Assembly (NCBI GenBank): GCA_004151065.3
Contig: NWUY0300004590.1
Location: forward strand, 13,538-25,180
Reading direction: 5' to 3'
Source of the DNA: Larix sibirica
Lineage: Eukaryota > Streptophyta > Pinopsida > Pinales > Pinaceae
DNA: 11,643 nucleotides
The notes below the pieces were generated by a model. It was not told the origin of the DNA. It searched no databases and was given only the letters and a program-made list of their open reading frames with translations. Shown piece after piece: positions 7,343 through 11,643 of this stretch (position 1 is the first letter of the stretch; every line of letters starts with the position of its first letter). The position numbers were made by a program, and so were the translations under genes.

Positions 7343-8646
7343 TGTTAGAGTGTTCTTGAGGACAACAAAGGGTTGCATTAGGGTTTAGAGAAATCTTAGG
7401 AGGTGCATCCTAGCATAATGAGCCTACGCATGGCATGTTGAAGATCGATCAAACCCTAAAGGGGCCTTATTGAGGAGCACCATGATTAGTGCATAATTAG
7501 AGATTGTTCGAGGTAGAAGCCTATAAACAAAAGAGAATTTCATTTGCTAGAGGCAAGTTTGGAAGATTGGGAGTTTCCCAACAACCTTAGTTGAATATCT
7601 TTGGGAGGATTGGAGAAAGACTTGTTTAATTTGAGGTTTTATCATCTCTTTATTCTTTTTCATGGATGTTAAGTCTCTTTGCAAGAATTGCAGTGGGTTT
7701 ATTGTTGAATTTCTTTTTGAGAAGGGCGAGTTTGTTACAAAAGAAGAGATTAGGATTGAGGTTGTTAAACCCTCCGTAGTCCTTGGTGCAACCTTGATAT
7801 TTTGAAGGATTTTACTACTATAGCTTTTTTGGTTTGGGCTATTTTACTCCATTTGTGTGTGCTTCCCTAGCTAAGGAGGAAGGTTGATGAGACCTATTAG
7901 TCCTCTTGATCTTTTTGTGAAATTAGATTTGAAGAAACGATGTATTGCTGGTTGTTCATCCAATAAGAAGGTTGTCCTATTTTGTCTACTTCATCTAGGG
8001 TTTCATATTATGGATGTTGCTTTATTTATTTATTTGTTGCATGCTATTGTTGGATGTAATGTCATGATTATGATGGTGCATGTTGGCTAAGGGCTCTCAT
8101 TTACTCTTGCATAATTTAAAAATATGGTTTGGACTAATTATGGCACATCAATGATATTTCAATTACATTTTTTTGGCATATTCAAACCCTCTTGTTCTAT
8201 GATATTGACTCCCTGACCCAATTGGATAGTCATTGGTCTTGGTGGATCCTACCTCCACTTTTATTCTAATGAAAATCTTAAAACAATTTTTTCTAGGGCT
8301 TGCCTCCTTATGTTGGAAAAGCACTAATCTAAAGAGAGATGAAGAGTTGTGGTGACAATTGGCAACCTTTGTGAATTCCTCTAGGGTTGCACTTGGTTAA
8401 GAGACTTTGTAACATTTGAAGTGTAGGTTTTAGAGGTTACAATTGACGCTATTGTTGTGCACAAAGTCCCATTTTAGAGATTTAGTAGATTGGATACAAT
8501 GATTTGAGGAGGGCTTTTTTTTGAAGATCTTTTCTCATCTTACTACTCCATGAAGGAACAAAGCCTTATTCCATAATCCTTTAAAGAGGCTTTTTGTTTG
8601 TAGAGGTGAGGACATCCAATAGGGTTGAAGGCATTTGAAGAACTCA
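7343..8646 (+). mobile_element. Probable 5' LTR of a Gypsy-type element
   Basis: The right end is set by the primer-binding-site-like sequence that follows: the region ends ...GAACTCA, two bases before TGGCGACTCC. The left end is proposed at TGTTAGAGTGTTC (7343), giving TG...CA termini and about 1.3 kb, a normal LTR length. A TATA-like CCTATAAACAAAAG (TATAAA at 7522) lies inside, followed by a long T/G-rich leader. No second copy is in the window to confirm the boundaries. The open stretch at 7884-8090 carries no known domain. Confidence 0.4.
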
Positions 8647-8648
8647 CT

Positions 8649-8662
8649 TGGCGACTCCACTG
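8649..8662 (+). other. Gypsy-type primer-binding-site-like sequence
   Basis: TGGCGACTCCACTG matches the start of the TGGCGACTCC.CTGGGGA-type sequence found just after the 5' LTR of several plant Gypsy lineages, where a host tRNA primes reverse transcription. It lies two bases past a CA dinucleotide and about 170 bases before gag similarity begins. That is the expected order: LTR, primer site, leader, gag. Confidence 0.55.
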
Positions 8663-8836
8663 ATATTGAAATAAAGTTTGATTGTAATATGTTTTAAAAA
8701 TTTGATATTAGTTATTCACATTGAAGTTTTGAAGTGAAGAAACATGGTATTTCCTTTGTTGGAGGCCAAGTGGTATTCTCCATTTGGTCTCTCAAGGATC
8801 ATGGCATTTTAGAATCAACGCTTAGTGCCATATTGA

Positions 8837-9152
8837 GATGAGCACATTAGGAAATTTCATGGATATATTGATTCATCTACACTACATATTACATCCTTAA
8901 TGAAATATATTTTAGATCTTGATTATGTTCAGGAACATGCCATAATGAGAATGCTTGTATGTACCTTGGAAGATAATGCATAAATATGGTTCGAAAGTCT
9001 TGGTGGAAAGGAAATATCTTCATTAGCAAGTCTAAATAAAATAGTTCTCTTGTTTGGATCCTTGTTATGAAGAAGATCACGTTGAAGACTTTCATGATGT
9101 CCATGCTACATTTGATACTTACCATGAGAAGAAAAAGAGGTATGAGATCTAA
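8837..9152 (+). pseudogene. Gypsy-type gag N-terminal part (pseudogene)
   Basis: The frame from 8837 reads DEHIRKFHGYIDSSTLHITS, then LDYVQEHAIMRMLVCTLEDN, a TAA at 8981-8983, and IWFESLGGKEISSLASL. This is the retrotransposon gag pattern in which an LxLxxxA segment precedes W.xSL. A frameshift near 9060 moves the similarity to frame 0: CYEEDHVEDFHDVHATFDTY, then HEKKKRYEI and a TAA at 9150-9152. Upstream, 8663-8836 is probably untranslated leader plus an eroded start. The gag stops abruptly where the Copia LTR begins, so the remainder was either separated by that insertion or lost. Its motifs differ from the gag at 572, so the two probably belong to different Gypsy lineages. Confidence 0.65.
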
Positions 9153-9290
9153 TGTGTTAGAGATAGTGGTATCTCGGGATGTCCTCCATGATTCAGATGC
9201 CTTGCATGGAGGTACATCAGCAGTATAGGCATCAGGATGGAGAAGANATGCATTTGGACCTTTCAGGGTGATTTGCCTCATGCATGCAGA

Positions 9291-9361
9291 CTTTTTAATT
9301 AAAAAGCATGCAAAAGCGGGATTTTTGCATGCACTCATATTAGGGTTTTGGAAACCCTAAT
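9291..9361. promoter_or_regulatory. Cluster of three palindromes with inverted teloboxes
   Basis: 9291-9306 is a perfect 16-bp palindrome, CTTTTTAATTAAAAAG. 9306-9315 (GCATGCAAAA) pairs perfectly with 9323-9332. 9339-9348 (ATTAGGGTTT) pairs perfectly with 9352-9361 around a 3-base loop. The last stem contains AAACCCTAA, the plant telobox, together with its inverse, and GCATGC/TGCATGCA words resemble RY elements. The cluster ends about 14 bp before the TATA box. A role as a U3 regulatory module is inferred. Confidence 0.7.
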
Positions 9362-9374
9362 CAGTCAGTGAGTT

Positions 9375-9382
9375 ATTATAAG
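9375..9382 (+). promoter_or_regulatory. Probable LTR TATA box
   Basis: ATTATAAG lies just downstream of the palindrome cluster and upstream of a GA-rich leader-like stretch. Transcription would start around 9405-9415 if functional, marking the U3/R border of the Copia LTR. Confidence 0.5.
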
Positions 9383-9640
9383 GAGGCAGGAGGTCACCGA
9401 AAAAGGTTACTCAGTAGTTTCTTTAGAGAGAGAGGATATTGCGAGTGAGGGCACACTTGTGCATGTAGAGAGGGCAGCTTCCTTAGGAGAGGGGGAGAAT
9501 CTGCAAAGAGAGATAGTGAGGGGATCTTAGAGGGATCTCTCCTTACTTGATCGAAGGCACTGATCAACCATTACATTGTGTAGTGAGAGAATCTATGTAG
9601 AGTTAGCTTAGAGACTAAGCTTGAGTGACTTTCCAGAGGA

Positions 9641-9987
9641 AAGGGGCGCACTTCCTGAGGTTATGAAGATGTTTTTGTCATGAGAGTTGTTCTTCTTAAG
9701 GCTAGGTTGGTCGAGAGAACTAGGAGTGATATTCTTCAGTGATTGGAGAATATCATAACATATCTCATTAGAGTATGAGTGAGATCTTAGGAGGGGCGAC
9801 TTCAATGTAGAGGGCGCGCATTTCCCATACATAAGGGGTGTATTCCATTCAAAGAGGTTGCAGTCTTTCTTCATTGACATAGCATATCATGGCAGAGTGG
9901 TTAGAGAGGTTGTACTACATCCATATATTGGTAGTGACAGTATTTCAAAGATATATATCAAAGCATACAATAGGGGTGCATTTCCCA
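9641..9987. repeat. Degenerate AGGGGCGCATTTCCC motif in the LTR
   Basis: AAGGGGCGCACTTCCT (9641-9656), GAGGGGCGACTTC (9791-9803), AGAGGGCGCGCATTTCCC (9810-9826) and TAGGGGTGCATTTCCC (9971-9986) are related. The better copies lie about 160-170 bp apart. Weaker cousins occur near 9447 and 9468. This suggests that the leader part of the LTR grew by old internal duplication. Confidence 0.4.
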
Positions 9988-10350
9988 AGAGCAGTAGTAG
10001 CTACTGCATGCAGATCCAGGGCTTTCACCCATCAAGTTTTGTTGTATATTCAGAACACGTGTTTGTAATTATTTTCTCACTATTATATTCTCTGGTCTTG
10101 AGAAAGAAGAAACCCCATAGAAGTTGGTTTTCCCCATTGGGTTTTCCAGGGAGAAACTGTGACTCACTTATGTGTGTGCCATTTTTGTCAAAGTTGGTAG
10201 GATATCTATAGTGCTTTCTTTTATAAGTTTATTATTTATCTGTGATCTTCTCTAGCATAGAGAATTTGGGTTGTTTTGGCTTATAGAGACTCAAGGCCAT
10301 TGAGATCTCAGTTTCCCCGATTGAGTAGTGACATCTGAGAAAAAATATCA

Positions 10351-10364
10351 TGGTATCAGAGACC
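10351..10364 (+). other. Copia primer-binding site (initiator tRNA-Met type)
   Basis: TGGTATCAGAGACC begins directly at the LTR end. TGGTATCAGAGC is complementary to the 3' end of plant initiator methionine tRNA and is the standard primer site of plant Copia elements; here the first eleven bases match. It fixes the element's orientation (plus strand) and the LTR boundary. Confidence 0.9.
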
Positions 10365-10404
10365 TGGTGAGGGTTAGGGGGCATTCACACTCAGATATGC
10401 GAGT

Positions 10405-10895
10405 TGTATACCATATCTGTGTGGAGACTCAATGCTGATATCATATCTGTGAGATAGAGACCATATCTACCAAATCTGATGAGCGGAGCTCAGATATATG
10501 GTTGTAGAGGTTGGATCTATCATATTTGTGAGTTTGGATTTGAGATATGAGATAGATATTTTAGATCTGGGTGAGCAGGTGCCATATCTATGCAAAGATA
10601 TATCATATCTGAATAGTAGTGTTCATATATATGAGAGCAAAGGCCAATCTATGGCAGATATATCATATATGAAGAGTAGTGTTGAGATCTATGAGAGCAG
10701 TGTCCATATATGAAGAGAAGACTTCAAATTTGTGAGTACAAATATCAAATTTGTGAGTGGAGATATCATATATTTTAGGATATATACTAGACCTATCAGA
10801 TTTGTGAGTGCAAACATAATATCTGTGAGATACTAGATCTATCATATCCGTGAGTGTAGACATCATACCTGTGAGGATAGATACCAGATATATTA
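10405..10895. repeat. Minisatellite-like array in the Copia leader
   Basis: About 15 degenerate copies of a unit near ATATCATATCTGTGAGTG.AGA occur at irregular 20-30 bp spacing. Examples are ATATCATATCTGTGAG (about 10438), CTATCATATTTGTGAG (about 10517), ATATCAAATTTGTGAGTGGAG (about 10744), CTATCAGATTTGTGAGTG (about 10795), CTATCATATCCGTGAGTG (about 10840) and CATACCTGTGAGGA (about 10862). Inside it, 10596-10655 and 10656-10715 form a 60-bp higher-order repeat beginning AGATATATCATAT. Open frames on both strands through this region (10498-10713 plus, 10663-10938 minus) are products of the repeat. The copies are contiguous without unique spacers of fixed length, so it is not CRISPR-like. Confidence 0.8.
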
Positions 10896-11063
10896 GATCT
10901 CCGAGGGAAGAGACTAGATCTATGAGAATAGAGATCAAATATCAGAGAGCGAACCCTATATTTGAGAAAGAGAGGGTTATCTTGTTCACTAAGGCACATA
11001 TCTACAAGTTGGTTTTGATTCAGATATTTTTAATCAGCAATGTTATCATATTTACAGATTCAT

Positions 11064-11643
11064 GGATTCAAGATTTTGTATAGTTATGCATCTATCCATA
11101 TGATGGGAGTACGAGAAGTGTTCCTTATATCTTCATAGACAGACTCATACATCAATGAGAAGTTAGCAATGAGGAGAGTTGTTTCAATAATGTTCTAGCC
11201 AGATTCATATGGTCTACTAAGGATGGAAGGAGGGATGCATGTGCTAGAGCTGATAGATTTACCCTTAGTATCAGCTCTGGAGGATGAGGGATATAGTATT
11301 GTGTTCTGAGATGGACAAAGGATTCTATATTTAGAGGAAGTGACCTTGGATGCAGTAGTGAGGCATGGCATGAAACAAGGAAAGTTGTACAGGTTGCTGG
11401 GAAAGCCTATATGTGGGTCCAGGGAGATCTTGGATGCAGTTTCAGTATCATTGATAGAACAAGAGCGTGAGGCTTCTCTCAAGTTGAAACTGATAGAGGA
11501 GGAGAGCATATCTTCATATTAGAGTGCAGAAAATGTAGCCAAGAAATATTCCAGTTCAGAGGAATAAGATGCAACATCAAAGGATGTGTTTGATCCTGGT
11601 GGATGCTTCTCCAGAAGTACCTTCCTCGCTAAGAGGGAGTGTT
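11064..11643 (+). pseudogene. Copia pol fragment: protease and pre-integrase region (pseudogene)
   Basis: One frame (starting at 11064) runs without frameshift to the window end. It begins GFKILYSYASIHMMGVREVF, which aligns with the Copia protease motif W-I-L-D-S-G-A-S-x-H-M-T-G. The catalytic Asp (codon 11079-11081) and the Gly are both Tyr here. Next come MEGGMHVLELIDLPLVSALE, DEGYSIVF, a TGA (11307-11309), DGQRILYLEEVTLDAVV, RHGMKQGKLYRLLGKPICG and SREILDAVSVSLIEQEREA. This fits the end of protease and the GAG-pre-integrase domain, where G.LY.L is typical. Further stops occur at about 11112, 11196, 11520 and 11568. Integrase, reverse transcriptase and RNase H would lie beyond the right edge. 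No gag or CCHC zinc knuckle is visible between the leader and this segment. Confidence 0.75.

Larger units (their letters stand above)
9153..10350 (+). mobile_element. 5' LTR of a Copia-type retrotransposon (~1.2 kb)
   Basis: The right end is firm: ...AAAATATCA ends at 10350 and the primer-binding site TGGTATCAGAG starts at the next base. The left end is placed at TG (9153 or 9155, TGTTAG), right where gag similarity ends. TGATAC at 9113 is an alternative that would mirror the TATCA end better but would cut into the gag. Inside are palindromes and teloboxes (9291-9361), a TATA box (9375-9382), a GA-rich leader, and GGTTTTCCCCATTGGGTTTTCC near 10121, a word typical of plant Copia LTR U5. Only one LTR is in the window, so pairing cannot be checked. 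One N lies at 9247. The open stretch at 9858-10211 is part of the LTR and not a gene. Confidence 0.7.

Noticed and set aside
8889-9338. Minus-strand open frame of 149 codons, the longest in the window
   Set aside because: It runs antisense to the gag relic and across the Copia LTR boundary, contains an ambiguous base, and its translation shows no known motif.
9339-9361. Interstitial telomeric repeat
   Set aside because: There is one AAACCCTAA and one inverted copy, not a tandem (TTTAGGG)n run. A telobox pair in a promoter is the better reading.
9858-10211. Plus-strand open frame of 117 codons
   Set aside because: It lies wholly inside the Copia LTR, and the translation has no domain-like features. 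LTRs of this size often contain such stretches by chance.
10405-10895. CRISPR-like array
   Set aside because: Repeat copies are degenerate and run into one another without constant repeats or unique equal-length spacers. The setting is a plant retrotransposon leader.
10663-10938. Minus-strand repeat protein
   Set aside because: The repeated peptide simply mirrors the DNA repeat, and open frames exist on both strands. There is no independent sign of coding.

Overview
The window looks like nuclear DNA of a seed plant. It is AT-rich, has no dense open reading frames, and carries a likely intron/exon structure. Most of it is decayed transposable elements with in-frame stop codons. The very degraded, nested retroelements and the kilobase-scale putative intron suit a large repeat-rich genome, possibly a gymnosperm, but that is inference. 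No intact protein-coding gene is visible, and I see no rRNA, functional tRNA, CRISPR array or bacterial-style operon.

Layout, left to right. 1-570: repeat-rich DNA with a degenerate short repeat, a small palindromic tandem repeat and a tRNA-like segment on the minus strand, probably a SINE head. 572-959: 5' fragment of a Ty3/Gypsy-type gag gene, frameshifted and stop-interrupted. 969-1622: foldback sequence, two 60-bp tandem copies and a TATA box, together resembling a solo or partial LTR. 1623-2661: C-terminal half of a hAT-superfamily transposase, broken by stops. 2662-6468: mostly non-coding. It holds one convincing exon (3703-3807), a phase-compatible possible last exon (5097-5145), a 235-bp duplication in the putative intron between them, and an unidentified decayed coding-like stretch (5448-5854).

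6469-7342: a 59-bp tandem duplication and unassigned sequence. 7343-9152: the left end of a Gypsy-type retrotransposon, with an LTR-like region, a primer-binding-site-like sequence at 8649 and a decayed gag. 9153-11643: the left end of a Copia-type retrotransposon that appears to have inserted into that gag. It has an LTR of about 1.2 kb, a canonical TGGTATCAGAG primer-binding site at 10351, a roughly 500-bp minisatellite-like leader, and then a protease/pre-integrase part of pol in one frame with stops. The gag and zinc knuckle expected between leader and protease are not recognisable. The element runs off the right edge.

The parts do not form a working pathway; the window is a record of successive insertions around what may be the 3' end of a host gene. 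I found no clear evidence of a new biological system. The most interesting structures are the hairpin and telobox cluster in front of the Copia LTR TATA box, the repeat array in the Copia leader, the hAT relic lacking its catalytic-aspartate codon, and the unidentified exon pair.
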